Source: Sitta carolinensis
Lineage: Eukaryota > Chordata > Aves > Passeriformes > Sittidae
Assembly (NCBI GenBank): GCA_032173965.1
Contig: CM063295.1
Location: 1,550,001 to 1,614,000 of the forward strand
Length of the DNA: 64,000 nucleotides
Direction: 5' to 3'
Below are positions 51,660 through 63,474 of this stretch, piece by piece. Position 1 is the stretch's first letter. Each line of letters opens with the position of its first letter. A program made the translations under genes and the position numbers. Below the pieces are notes generated by a model. It made no database searches, was not told the DNA's origin, and worked only from the letters and a program-made list of their open reading frames with translations.

Positions 51660-52319
51660 GCTGCGCTCCTCGGGCTCCAGGCTGCTCCCTGCACCGCGGG
51701 GTGGGCAAAGCCGGTGAGCCTGGACCCCTCTGTGCCCACCGCCCGGTGCCCACCGCCCGGTGCCCACCCCAGCGCGGCAGCGTTGCCCCAGCAGCGGCGG
51801 GCACGCAGCCCCGGCACATTCCTGGGAGCCGGTGAGGCTCGGCATGGCAACACGGGCACGCCTCCGCTCCGCCGCGCCGAAGGGTCCGAGGAGGTGCCAG
51901 GGGCATCTTTGGGGTGGTCGTGCCACCGGAGCCCACGACGCCACCGGTTGCCCCGCGAGCATCGGGCAGCGCGGCCGGGGCCAGCGCCCTTTGCCCGACC
52001 CCCCCGGCCCCCCACGCCAGGCCAGCTCCCGCAGCACCTCTCCGGCCCCGGGCGGGACCCGCCACCCCACAATGCACCCAGGGGTCGGGCACCGCCGGGC
52101 GAGGGGCACCGGCGGTGCCGGGGGTGCAGCGCAATCACCGGCACAACCCCGAGCCCCAGGGACACGTGGGGATGGCCCGGGGGCCGTTCCCGGAGCGTGC
52201 CCCAGCCCGGGGGCCACCGGAGCCCCGTGCCCCCCCCAGCCCTTTGTGCTTTGGCAGCCCCAAATCCCTTTTTTCTCCTCCTCCTCCTCCTCCTCCTGCT
52301 GCTTCCCAGCACGGCCTTT

Positions 52320-53760
52320 GTTCGGGTCCTACCTCGGCGCCGCGGTGCCCTCGCTCAGCGCCCCGCTACGGGCGGGGGGGTGCCCCGGGCGCCATCCGCA
52401 TCCCCATCCCCGGCGGCGCCGCAGCCCGGCCCCTTCCCTCCGCCAGCTCCCGGCTGGCACCAGCCCGGCTCCGCCGAGGCTGCGGCTCCCACGCATGACC
52501 AGCATGGCAATATCCCGCCCCCGCAGCCCCCTCCCCAGCACGGCCAAGCCCCTGCGCCCGGTTTGCCGATTGATTGGTGGGTGGGGAGGGCTGTGCCCAC
52601 CCGGTCTGTGCCCACCCGGGACATGGCATTGCTCAGCCTCCCAGCCAGGCCAGCACGGATGGGGACCCCTCCCCGGCACAGGACAGCCCCGCTCCTCACT
52701 TTGTCCCCCCATCACCCCCGTGAGTGGCTGCGGTGGCACTGAATGGGAGTGGGAGTGCTTGGCTGTGGGTACGATCCCCACTGGGCACCCACGGACACCG
52801 GGGACCACCCTGCCCAGTGCCCCCTGCCCTCCCCAGCAGCCCCTGTGCCCAGCCCCGGCACGGCGGGGTGGTGGCCCTGCCACCCGCCCCACTGCCGCAG
52901 TGCCCCACGGCGCTTGCGTCCCCCCACGCCGCAGCCTCCCCCGTATGTGCCAGCCGGCGCTTGGCACCGGCGAGGCTGGAGCGGCAGCTTGCGATGGCCC
53001 AGGCTGTGAGGGACCTGCTGAGACCGTGTCCGTGTGTCACGCAGCCAGGGGACATGGGGCATGTGGGCAGGGACCAGCCTGCGCCGGCCCGAGGTACCAG
53101 GAGATGATGGAGATGAACATCCCCCATTGCCATGGTAACCGCATCCCGGCGTGGGAGCCACCCAGCACCCCGTGCCCACTGGGTGCCAGAGTGATGGCAC
53201 ACTTGGAGACAGCAGTGTCGCATGTCCCAGCTCCCCCTGGGTCGGGATGTCCCTCGGAAGTGGCGAAGCAGCCGCGGATTTCCTGGTGACAGCAGTGACA
53301 CCCGGCTGGGGCGGCCGGGGGAGGGCGGGATGCGCGCTCGGGCGGGGATCACCCACCCAGCACCGTCCGTCCCGACAGGGTGCTCCACAGGCTGGCAGGG
53401 ACCGGGAGGGAGGTCCCCATCGGGGAGAGAACCCCGACCACCTCTGCAGCCCCCCTCCCCGGGGGCCATCGGCCACCCTGGCCCCCCACCCTGGCCCCCT
53501 TCCCAGTCCCTGCCAGCCTTGGCCGTTGCCAGGACAGATCCAGAACCAAGTGGAGCAGCCACTTGGAAGGCAGGGAGCAGGCGGGACCCCGTGCACCCCC
53601 CAGCTGCCCGGGGTGGTCCCCAGGGTGCAGCCCCCGCGCAGGGGCTCAGCCACGGCCCTGCCCCCTGCCAGTGGCCACACCAAGGAGACACCCACAGCCA
53701 GGGGGCACGTACGGGGTGACATTGGCTGCTACACCCACCGCTGCCTCCCCCACGGGTCCA
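52320..53760. other. Interval upstream of SEPTIN12, no coding exon recognised
   Basis: GC-rich, with the X-box at 53126-53139 and a CTCCTC run near 52277-52297 just to its left. It probably contains the SEPTIN12 first exon and the 3' end of the Ser/Pro-rich gene. A candidate minus-strand exon near 53860-53770 (ESFHEATRLLAITSRAFW) has a consensus acceptor at 53882 but does not join the upstream exon in phase. Confidence 0.4.
53126..53139. promoter_or_regulatory. X-box-like RFX site upstream of SEPTIN12
   Basis: ATTGCCATGGTAAC, reverse complement GTTACCATGGCAAT, fits the RFX palindrome with one mismatch. It lies about 1.5 kb upstream of the SEPTIN12 ATG, which is compatible with an upstream non-coding first exon. 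Confidence 0.4.
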
Positions 53761-54527
53761 GAGGCCCCCGTGTCCCTGTCCTCACTCCAAAAAGCCCTGC
53801 TGGTAATGGCCAGCAGCCGGGTGGCCTCGTGGAAGCTCTCTGGCATCCCCATGGAGCTCCGGGGCAAATGGTTCCTGCAGCCAGACCTGTTCCAAGACTC
53901 ATCACGGATGCTCTTATTTTCCAGACAGGGACAAGTAATCCCGGGTCCGTGGTCTCCTCCGTGGATTTAATTACCGATGCAGGGTTAATTGGCCAGTTCC
54001 CCGGGAAGCCTGTAATAAAGCTTCAAGGGTGGAGGGTGCTGGGAGAGGATGAACTGGGACAGGAGCTCCCTGTCCGGCTGCTCTCCACTGCTCCAAAGCG
54101 AGCGGCCGGGCACGGGATGAGGAGAGCCTGGCTCTGGCTCCAGCACAAGGGAGCTGACCCCTCTGGGAAAGGGATGGAGGTTTGGGGGATGCACCCACTG
54201 CCCTGGCCACACCGCAGCTCTACCGGCCCGGATGAGCTGACCCAGAAACACCAGTGCCTCTCCCAGTGCCAAACACGACCTAAGGGGACAGTGGGGACTG
54301 TCCCCATCTGCAGCCGGACTCGGAGCCGGCCAGCCCGTCTGGCCTCAGGAGCCACGGGACGGGGCCAGGGGCGGCTGGGGACCGTCGGTGAGCAGAAGCA
54401 GAAGTGAACCATGGAGCGAAACCCTGCGCCTGCAGCACTGCTGGGGACAGGGGACAGTCACCGAGCCCAGGTGGCAGCACCCCCTGCCCGCACACCGCCC
54501 TGCCCGCTGCCACCGCGCCATCCCTAC

Positions 54528-57500
54528 CTGGGCGAGCCGGCCGGAGCCGGGGCTGCTGCCGCCGAGAGCTGGTCACCGGGGCCAAATGGCTCCTGGGGTG
54601 CAAGGCAGAGGGCGGCTGCGGCCCACGGCTCCTCCTCCGCTCCTCCTCCTCGCCCCGGGCCTGCGTGGGCGACCCGGCGTGGAAGTGAAATGCGGCGGCC
54701 GGCGGCTCACTCGGAGCTTCCTCCTGCGGGGTGTGGGACCCACCGTGCCACGGCGCCCCGAGGCCACCCGCGGGTGTCAGCGGCTGGGGGCCTGGGTGGC
54801 CTCCCGGGAGAGGAAACAGCGCGTTCCCACCTCTTCCTGGCAGAGAAACCGCTGTGCCCGAGCAGTGTCTGCCAGCCCCCTGCCAGCCCCGGGCCATCTG
54901 CAGGGCAGCCGGTGCCACCCGTGCCCGCTGGCTCATGTGTCCCCCCAGCCTGGGCACGCCGCGCTCGGCTGCCGGCCACCAGCACGGCTCTGGCCTGAGC
55001 ACTGTCCCCTCGTCACCCCGGCTCTATCCCGAGCTCCGTGTCCCCATTTCCCCGTCTCCTCAGCTTGCTCTTGAGCACCGTGTCCCTGTCACAGCCCTGA
55101 GCACCGTCCCTTGTCTCCCTGTGACCCTGGCTTGGCCCCAAGCACCGTGTCCCCATGTCCCTGTCACCTTGGTCCCAAGCACCGTGTCCCCGTGTCCCTG
55201 TCACCTTGGTCCCAAACACTGTGTCCCGTGTCCCTGTCACCTTGGCCCAAACACAGTGTCCCCGTGTCCCTGTCACCTTGGCGCCGCCCCAACTGCTGTC
55301 CCTTTGTGTCCCCCCCACTCCTGACTCAACTCTGAACACCATATCCTTGTCCCCATCACCGTCTCAGCCCCGAGCACTGTCCCTCAGTGTCCCCAGCACT
55401 CTGCCCAGCCTCAAGCTCTGCTCCCCCGCGTCCTCACGACCGCGGCTCGTCCCCAGCCTCATCCCTCGCCCGGGGAGCCGCGGGCAGCGGGGCAGCCGGG
55501 CTGGCTGGGCAGCACGGCCACGGGCATTGCTGGGGGATGATTCACCGCGGCCCGGAGCAGATGTATGGATGCCTTCGCCGCGTCAGTACTTAGGGCCCGG
55601 CGACGACGGCTCCACGACAGCCCAAAGAGACGAGGAGCCCCAAGCGCCCAACCCGGGAGCAGCGGCGGTGGCGGCCGCCTCCCGGCCACCCCGGCGCCCT
55701 CCCGCCCTCCCGGAGCAGCCGCTGGGAAGGGGGGCACTTGGCTCTCCCCTCCCCAGGCCTGGGGACGGGCACGGGCTTGGCAGTGCCCACCCCGGCACGG
55801 CGGGAGCCGAGGGCACAGCCGTGCCGGGGAGCCGGGCACCGCTCCCCGCGGCACTCGGCGCACACCCAGCACGCCCCGGCGCACCTTGGCCCCCCGCCAC
55901 CTGCCGCGCCCCACGGGAAGGGAGGAACAGTTTCCAGCCCCGTGCCAAGCAAGCAGGGATGAGAGGGGAAGAAAGCGCTGGACGCGGGACAAGATCGCGG
56001 CGATAGGCGGCACGCGCGGGGCCCGGCGCGATGGGGCACATGTGTCCCGACCTGTCTCCGGAGCCGAGGAAGGCAATTAGCGCCGGGGCGGTGCGGGCAG
56101 CTCGCCAGGCTCCGCGGGGACGGGCGGGCCAGGAGCGCTGCCAGCTCCGCGCCTTCAGCCCCCCACAGCCAGCGCGCCCCGTGGCCCCCGGCACCGGGAG
56201 CAGCGAGCTGGCGGGGCTCCCGTCCCCAAAGTCACCGTCACTCCACACTCTGCCCGCCGCCAGCTCATGCGGGGTTTTGGCAACGCTGCGCCCACCGAGG
56301 GGGGCCCGGCGGAGAGAGGGGACGGGGCCAAGAACGAGTCCTACCGTGCTCCGGCGTCAGCGCTGCCCCGCTGCCGTCCGCGGCCTCGCCGGGAGCCGCT
56401 GCCGGCACGCAGGGTGCCCCTGGTGCCGTCAGGCCGGCGCTGGGAGGGGTCCCCAGGGCCGGCACCAGCACCAGCCCCCGAGGAAAGCGGGCTGGGAGCT
56501 CACTTGCACCGTCTGCGGCTGTGACACCAGCCTGAAGGTAGCGGCCTGGGGGGCTGGCAGCGGTGGCAGCCCCTGCGCCCTCCCCTCGGCCGCCTCCCCC
56601 TGTGCCCGGGGCTGAGGAGGGGGCCGGTGGCACGGGGTGGGGCTGGCGCTGAGCGTCACTCTCCGCTGCGGCCGGGACACCGTGCGGGGAGCCGTGTCCC
56701 ACCCCCCCGGCCCCTCGGGGAGCGGGGACAGCGCCGGGGCTGTCTCTGTGACATCGTATGGGGGCAGGGAGCAGGAAGAGGAGGAGGAGGAAGAAGGCTG
56801 CTGGGTGCGAGGCTGCGGTGCAGAGTTCTGGGTGCCCCATGGCATGCCCAGGCCCGGTTCCTCGGCGATGTGCAGGTCCAGCGCCGGCAGAGAGCCGTGG
56901 CTGGCGGCGGCCCCGTGGAGGGGATGGTCCAGCTCCGCCGGGAAGACACTGCCATGGGACGGGACCTTCTTCAGGCCGGGGCTGGCGGCCGGGGGGCTGC
57001 CCGGTGGCGGGGGGGGCCCGCTGGGCGCGGGGGTCTCCAGGCTGGAGGATGAGCTGCGCTGGCTCTCCCCGTCACTGCCCGGCCCCGCGGCGAGGGCCTG
57101 GCGGCTCTGGAAGGAGGCGGCGCGGACGATGCTGGTGCCGGCGGTGCCGTTGGCTCGGCCCGGGGCCAGGCCGGTGCCGAGCCGGGTCCGCAGCACGGGA
57201 CTGGGCGCCGGGCTGGGCCCGGGGACGCTGCCCAAGCGGGCCGGGTGGGCCGGGCTGCAGCGGCTGGTGGCTCTCGCCGGTGCCTGAGGACAGTGGGGAG
57301 CCGGGTGCCTCGTCCCCATCTTCTGCCTCAAATGACTTCTTGAGCGCTGGGGACAGAGAGACAGTGGCATGAGAGTGGCACCCGTCCCCTCGCCCGCCCC
57401 GTGCTGTCCCCCCGTCACCCAGAGGTGCCCCTTGCTTATGAGCCCGTCCCACCCGGGACCCCAGCCCGGCGCCAGCTCCTCCGCAGCCCTGCGGCGCTGT

Positions 57501-59666
57501 CCCCGCGGGTTTTATCATTGTTCCCCGGTTTATCTGGCCGATGCCGCCGGCTCCCCTCGCAGCACACTGCCCGCTTTATTCCCCCTGAAAGGGATCCGGC
57601 CGAGTAACCGGATCCCCGCCTGACCCTCTCCCCCTGCATCCATCCAGGCAGCCGGCGGGAAGGATTCCTGCCCTTTCCCGGGCCTTAACCCCGGAGCCCG
57701 CTGATGGCAGGCGGGCCAGCGCTATGGCCACGCTCAGGGACACTCACAGCCCGTTCTGGTGGCTGCTGCTGCGCCTCCCACGCGACCTTCCCAGCAGCTC
57801 CGAGCCCCCGGCACAGCCCCGGGTGCCAGCGCGCCCCGCACGGCCCCCTCGGCTCCCCGGGGGTACCGCAGCGCCGGGCCCCGGTGCAAAGCTGCTGGCA
57901 CCATCTGGGCGCTCGGCAGAGGACGCGGGGACCGTCCCCGTGGGTGAGACCCCCGTGGAGCCCCCACGGTGCAGCCGTCCCCTCCTTCCCCCCAGCCCCC
58001 CGGAGGCTCCCCAGACGCTGCGCACGGTGCCGGCAGCCGGGTCCGCGGCCCCGGGGGGAGCGCGGGGGGCCCAGGTTTCCCCCGGAGCCTCCCTCGCCCT
58101 CGCTGCCAAGCGCCTGCCTCCCCCCGGGGGGCTCCGTGGGGCGGCCCACGCTGCTCTCCTGCATCCTCACCGCGTGGGTTGTGTGCCAGCCTGTCCCGGC
58201 CCCCACCCGCTGGCCCAGCCCGCCCTCACCCTCCTCTTCCTCAGCCACACTGCCGGGGGCAGCGGGGTGCGGAGGGTCCCGTGCCTGTCCCCTTCCCTGG
58301 TGCCCCTGTGCCCGGGGCAGGGCAGGGGTCAGAGGCCGGGGGTGGGCGCTGCCAATCACAGCTCTCCCCAGGGCAGGTAATCCTGCGGCCGGGCCAGCCC
58401 TGCCCCACCGGTCGGGCTGCCGGGGGCCACGGGGTCACGGGGTCGGCGCCCCCTCCCCACATCCATGTCTCTGCTTTATTACCGCCCGAAATGCCTCCTT
58501 TTACCCCAAACCTGCCTCTGGCCCTGACCCAGCCTCATCCAGACTCCAGATGGTGTCCGGAGTGATGGGCAGGGGGAAGAAACGAGGGGATGCAGGGCAA
58601 GGTGGGGGTGGCAGGCGCTTGCAGGGTGGCAGAGGGCGAAGGGAGGGTGGCAGGAGGTTTAGGAGGGATTGGGGAAATGGCGGGGGTGAAGGGGGAGATG
58701 TTGAGATGGGCTGGCAGGAGGTTTAGAGGGGTGTCAGGCTGCTCGGGGGATGGTGGGAGGTAAAGGAGTGCCGCAGGAGGTTCAGCGGGGCGTTCGGGGG
58801 GGATGACGGGGGCTGTGGGGGTTCGGCGGGGGTTGAGGGGTGTCGGCCGGCAGCGGAGGGGTTAAGGTGCCCGGGGTAGGTGCACACATTCCTCCCCGGC
58901 GAGGGCAGCAGCAGCCCCGGGGTCGGGTTTCGCCTCCCGCCCCCGGCCCGGCCCCGGCCCCCCCCGCAGCCCCCGGCCCGCGGGTGAGAGCGCGCACACG
59001 CGGGTGAGAGCGCGCACACGCGGGGAGCGCGCACACGCGGGGGTCCCACACCTTCCCCCGCTCCCTGCCGCCCCCCTTGACCACCCCACAGCCGCGCCCC
59101 CCGAGAGCCCCCTGCATCCCCCCGGGCTGGGGGGGAGAGCAGCCCCCGCCCGGTGCCTGGGGGTCTCCCCGTGCCCCCCCGATGCGCAGCCCCCCACGAT
59201 GTGCAGCCCCCGAGGGCATTACCCTCCGCCCCAAAACCCAGCCCCGGAGGGGAGCGCTGAGACCTCGGGGAAGCCCCCAGGCCCCCCAAGATGCCCAGTT
59301 CAGCAGCCCCCCACAATGCCAGCCCCCACGATGCTCAGCCCAAGACCCCCAGCCCAGCAGCAGCAAAACCGAAACCCAGTGCCCGGCGCTCCCCCCTTGG
59401 GAGACAACCCAGCCCCCTAAAATCCCAGCCAGCAGCACCGCCCCCCAAATCAGCCTCCGGGCGGGGGGAGCGCAGCCCCCCACTATGCTCAGCCCTTGGG
59501 GGGCACCCCTGTCCCCCGAAAGCCCAGGCAGCAGCGTTCCCCGCTCCGGGCGCATCCCCCGTTCCTCCCGCGGCACCCAGCCCCGAGGGGGCCCCGCGGC
59601 CCCGGCCGCACCTTCGAAGTCGGAGAGGATCCCGTCCAGGTGGTCCTTGACCGAGAGCCGGGCCAT
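54528..59666 (-). CDS. Unidentified Ser/Pro-rich protein gene, probably incomplete at its 3' end
   Basis: Three exons look real. Exon 1 (59666-59612) encodes MARLSVKDHLDGILSDFE and ends in a GTGCGG donor in a CpG island. Exon 2 (57346-56504) opens with ALKKSFEAEDGDEAPGSPLS in the matching phase, and later, in a frame shifted by one base, carries GTSIVRAASFQSRQAL, serine runs, LKKVPSHGSVFPAELDHPLH, a second serine run and TFRLVSQPQTVQ before a GTGAGC donor. Exon 3 (54723-54528) follows in phase with EEAPSEPPAAAFHFHAGS and a basic GEEEERRRSRG stretch. More 3' exons are expected between 54528 and 53000. The frame change inside exon 2 near 57240-57290 is unexplained: one base too many, two too few, or a missed splice. 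I do not recognise the family; the N terminus looks helical and the rest disordered. Confidence 0.5.
55075..55300. repeat. 37-bp minisatellite in the Ser/Pro-rich gene region
   Basis: Units of ACCGTGTCCCCGTGTCCCTG plus TCACCTTGGTCCCAAGC; exact 37-bp spacing between 55144 and 55181, with diverged copies on both sides to about 55460. It shares GTGTCCCC vocabulary with the WDR90 array. Confidence 0.8.
57360..59600 (-). other. First intron of the Ser/Pro-rich gene
   Basis: GC-rich intron between exons 59666-59612 and 57346-56504, with GGAGGTTTAG/GGGTGGCAGG runs at 58560-58830 and CGCGCACACGCGGG repeats at 58985-59040. No other gene was recognised. Confidence 0.4.
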
Positions 59667-59699
59667 GGCGGGGCGGGGGGGGCCGGGGCTGCCGCCCAC

Positions 59700-60780
59700 C
59701 CGGGACCCCCGCATGGGGAGGGAGCAGCGCCGGGGGAGCGCAGCGGAGCCCACCGAGCCCCGGGACGGGACGGGCCGGCGCCGGCTGCCCTCGGCGGGAG
59801 GGGAAGGAGGAGGGGACCGGCCGGGGGAGGGGAGGGGAAGGGGAGGGGAGGGGGAGGTCCTGTCTGCGCCCCCGCCCCGGCCCGGGAGCCCCCCGCCTCC
59901 CCCGGGCCGGCCCCCGCAGCTCCGCCGCGCCCGCCCTGTCCCGGGGCTCTGGGATGCTGCAGCCCCCGGCTGGGGGTCCCGGCAGGCTGGGGGGCCCAGG
60001 GAGAGTGGGGGGGAGTTCCTGGCCAGGCTGGAGGGCTCCCAGCAAGGCTGGGGGGCCCCGGCGGGCTGCAGGATACCTGGCAGGCTGGAGCTCCCGGAGA
60101 AGGGGAGGGGAAGCCTGGCCAGTCTGGGGGGTCCCAGGCAGGCTGGGGGGCCCAGCCAGGCTCCAGCGGCTTTCAAGCGGGCTGTCCTCCCCAAGTTCTG
60201 CATCACCCAGGAATTTCCAGCTGGGAGCAAGAGGAGGCTGGAACAGGCAGGGCTGCTGTCGCTGTCTGCCGGCTGGGTGTGGGGTCTTTGCGGGGGTGTC
60301 GCCACCCTCGGGTGTGTCCCTGCCTCCGGTGTGTCCCGTGCTGGAGCGCCTGGAGCATCCCTGGGGGTCGCGGGTGCTCTGCCCACGGCGGGTCCCGCAG
60401 GGTGACACAGGCAGCACCCCGCGGTCAGGGGGGCACGGGGGCTGCCCCCCCCGCCCAGAGCTGGGGCCCTCCTCTCTCCCAGCCGGCTGCCAAGGGTTAA
60501 CCCCAGCCCGGCCCGGGATCGGCAGCAGATGGGGAAGGGGAAGGAGCTGGAAATCCCTTCCCCACACAGGGTCCTCCTGCAGCTGAGCTCAGCCCCCACC
60601 AGCCCCACGGGTGGGCTGGAGCACGTTCCTGCCCTGGATGGGGCAGAGGGACACGGCCATGGGGGCCTGCTGGGTCCAGCCCTGTGGTGCAGACACAGGA
60701 CAGGGACCAGGGCACGTGGGACACCATCGTGGTGGCCTCGGGGGTCGCCAGGCTTTGGGGCATTCAGAAGTGCCCACTGG
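59700..60780. other. CpG island and upstream flank of the Ser/Pro-rich gene
   Basis: Contains GGGGAGGGG and CCCCGCC runs near 59800-59890, typical of a TATA-less promoter, then GGCAGGCTGGGGGGCCC repeats at 59980-60170. No exon was recognised. Confidence 0.45.
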
Positions 60781-60782
60781 CT

Positions 60783-61265
60783 CACAGAACCACAGGATTA
60801 TTTGGGCTGGAAAAGTCCTCGGAGATCATCAGGTCCAGCTGTCCCTGAGAGCCACCACTGTCCCCAAGTGCCACATCCGTGTCCTTAAACCCCTCCAAGG
60901 CTGAGGCTCCACCACAGCTGTGCCAGTGCCTGACCACCCTTCCAGTGAAGGAATTTCCCCAATATCCAATCTGAACCTGTCTTGGCATAACTTGAGGGTG
61001 TTCTCTTTCCTCCTGTCCCTGTTCCCTGGGAACAGAGCCCAACTCCCCCCGGCTGCCCCCTCCTCTCAGGAGTTGTGCCGAGCCAGAAGGTTCTCCCTGA
61101 GCCTCCTCCTCTCCAGGCTGAGCCCCTTTCCCAGCTCCCTCAGCCTCTCCTGGTGCTCCAGCTCCTTCCCCAGCTCCGTTCCCTTCTCTGCACACTCTCC
61201 AGCCCCTCTGTCCTCCCTATCAGGATGTGCCCAGAGCTGCCCCAGGACTGGAGGTTTGTCCCAGT
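60783..61265 (-). mobile_element. CR1 LINE 3' fragment, antisense, about 480 bp
   Basis: Begins AACCACAGGATTATTTGGGC, then CATCAGGTCCAGCTGTCCCT, CAGTGCCTGACCACCCTTCC, CAATATCCAATCTGAACCTG and CTCCAGGCTGAGCCCC. The longest CR1 copy in the window. Confidence 0.85.
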
Positions 61266-61279
61266 GCTCAGTGCCCCGA

Positions 61280-62790
61280 GCAGGGTGGAGGGGCTGGAGC
61301 TGGGCTGGCCGCTTTCTGGAGCTCTTCTGAAGGATGCAGAGACCTTCAGAGCTTTAGGACTTTTCTGGAGCAGTTTTGAAATGGTTGGAGACGTTTTAAG
61401 CCATTCAGAGCTCTTTTCAGAGGAGGTGCAGAACTTTGGAACAGCTCTGATTATTTTTTCTGAGTTTTTGAGAAGCTTTGGAGTTGTTTTAGGGTTGCCT
61501 GTGCCCCTCTGATGTCATTTAGAGAGGGTTTAGGGTGGTTGCAAACTGTTTGAGTTTAGAGATGTTATTAAAAAGCTTTAACCCTGTTGAGAGGCACATG
61601 AGGAAGGTCCAGAGGGGTTTCAAGGGCCTTTGGGAGGCTGTTGGGCACTCGAGGAGTTTCACAGCTGCACAGAGGAGGCTTGGAGAGCTTCAGAGCTGCC
61701 ACGAGGCCTTTTCTATGATCCATTTTGAGCTATTTCGAGGAGTTTTAGAAGAGTTTAGAGGGCTTCAAGTGCTACTTCGAGGCAGTTCGAGCATCTTGGT
61801 GCCTTTCAGGGCTGGTTGGAGGAGCAGGAGAGCTGTTTGAGCAGTTCAAGTGGTTTGGTAATGGCCAGAGCTCCATCCTTCCAGAGCCTAGGCTGCTCAA
61901 AGGTGATTTACAGCTCCATGAAGCAACCCAGCACCCCAGAAATACCCCCAGAGCTGTTAATTACCCCATTTCTAGAGCAGCTTCAAGATGCTGGAGGCCA
62001 AGATTTCAGAGGATATTTTAAAGGGATGTTTTAGAGGTGTTTAGGGAAACCTTTGGTGCACGCCAGAGCTGCTTGGAGGGTGTAGAGCAGTTGGGAATTC
62101 TACAGAGGCGATTTACAAATGCTCAGGGATGCTTTGAATCTGCTCAGAGATGTTTTAGGACAGCTTGGGGATGGTTTAGAAGTGCTTGGGGACATTTAAG
62201 GCAGCTCAGGAACATTTTAGGGCAGCTCAGGGGTTGTTTAGGCAGCTCCAGGATGTTTCAGAGGTGCTCAGGGATGCTTAGGATAGTTCAGGGATGGTTT
62301 AGAGCAGCTCAGGGATGGTTTAGGGCAGATCAGGACGGTTTTATGCAGCTCAGGGACTTTTTAAGAGAATGTTTTGGAAGAGCTCTGGGATGTTTTTGGG
62401 CAGCTCTGGGATGTTTTATGCAGCTCAGGGATGTTTTAGAGCATGTCAGGGACATTTTGGAGCAGGCCAGGGATGTTTTGGAGCAGCTCTGGGGATGTTT
62501 TAGAGCAGCTCTGGGGATGTTTTGGAGCCTCAGTGCTGCTCTGAGCAGCGTGGAGCAGACTGAAGCAATCTGGGGGTTTCAGGGTGCTCAGGGTGTGTCA
62601 GAGCCTTTCCCCAGCTCTTTGCTGCAGCTCCAGGGCTGCCCAGAGCAGTTCAGAGCAGTCTGGAGCCGTCCCGAGGCACGGCGGGAGCTGGGAGGGGATT
62701 TTGCACGTTCAGGCCCTTTGGGGCAGCTTAAAGGGGTGGGGTGGAGGAGGCTTAGAGGGGTGGGGAGCAGCTTAGCAGGGAGGTGAGGGC
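61280..62790. repeat. Degenerate 21-24 bp repeat field
   Basis: The stretch consists of variants of GGGATGGTTTAGAGCAGCTC, densest at 62100-62530 with a 21-bp core period, more diverged on both sides. One plus-strand frame (62037-62786) stays open over 249 codons with a seven-residue period. No similarity to a known gene was recognised. Confidence 0.7.
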
Positions 62791-63044
62791 GTTTAAGGGA
62801 TTTTTGGAGCCGTTCAGAACAGCCAAGTGCTCCAAGGGGAGGGAAAGCTCCACGTTCCTGCCTGGAGCAGACCCACGAGTCCCTGCCCCAGCCTGCCCCA
62901 TCCCTGGGCAGCAGGGTAAGCTCCGAGGGTCCCTCAGCCCACCTGGATCCCCCAGGAAGGTGAGGGGGGGAATTCCCCCATTCCCACCCCCACAGCGTGA
63001 CTGGCTGGGAGATTTTGGTCCCTCCGACCTTGATCCCTCTGCAA

Positions 63045-63320
63045 TCAATGGGGTCCAGCCCCCTCATCCTCATCCTCCCAAATCAGGGCATTCCAGCCAG
63101 GTCCAGCCCCCTCATCCTCCTAAAATCGGGCATTCCAACCAGGTCAGCCCCCTCATCCTATCCCCTAAATCAGGCATTCAGCCAGTCCAGCCCCCCTCAT
63201 CCTCATCCTCCCAAAATCAGGGCATTCCAGCCAGGTCCAGCCCCCCTCATCCTCCTAAAATCAGGGCATTCCAGCCAGGTCAGCCCCCTCATCCTCATCC
63301 TCCCCAATCAGGGCACTCCT
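63045..63320. repeat. About 60 bp tandem repeat
   Basis: Five copies of a unit containing CAGCCCCCTCATCCTCATCC, CTCCCAAATCAGGGCATTCC and AGCCAGGTC, with small internal deletions between copies. Confidence 0.85.
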
Positions 63321-63468
63321 TGGTGCAGGAGCATTTCCACCTCGATGCAGCCTCACTGGAGATGCAGCACGCGGACATTTGGGATGCTCCAATCCAGGAC
63401 TCGGATCCTCAGGATGCTCCAATCCACCTCTGTGGAAAAAGAGTCTCCGGGCAGGAATAGTAACAGCT

Positions 63469-63474
63469 TTTAAT
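63469..63474 (-). terminator. Poly(A) signal ATTAAA of the right-edge gene
   Basis: The plus strand reads TTTAAT at the boundary where AT-rich sequence changes to the CT-rich tandem repeats, consistent with the end of a transcript running leftward. Confidence 0.45.

Noticed and set aside
51462..53289. 426- and 509-codon plus-strand frames
   Set aside because: Antisense of the SEPTIN12 first coding exon and its CpG-rich flank; no recognisable domain.
53770..53882. Exon encoding ESFHEATRLLAITSRAFW as the last exon of the Ser/Pro-rich gene
   Set aside because: It has a good acceptor, but its phase does not follow from the donor at 54528; left as a note only.
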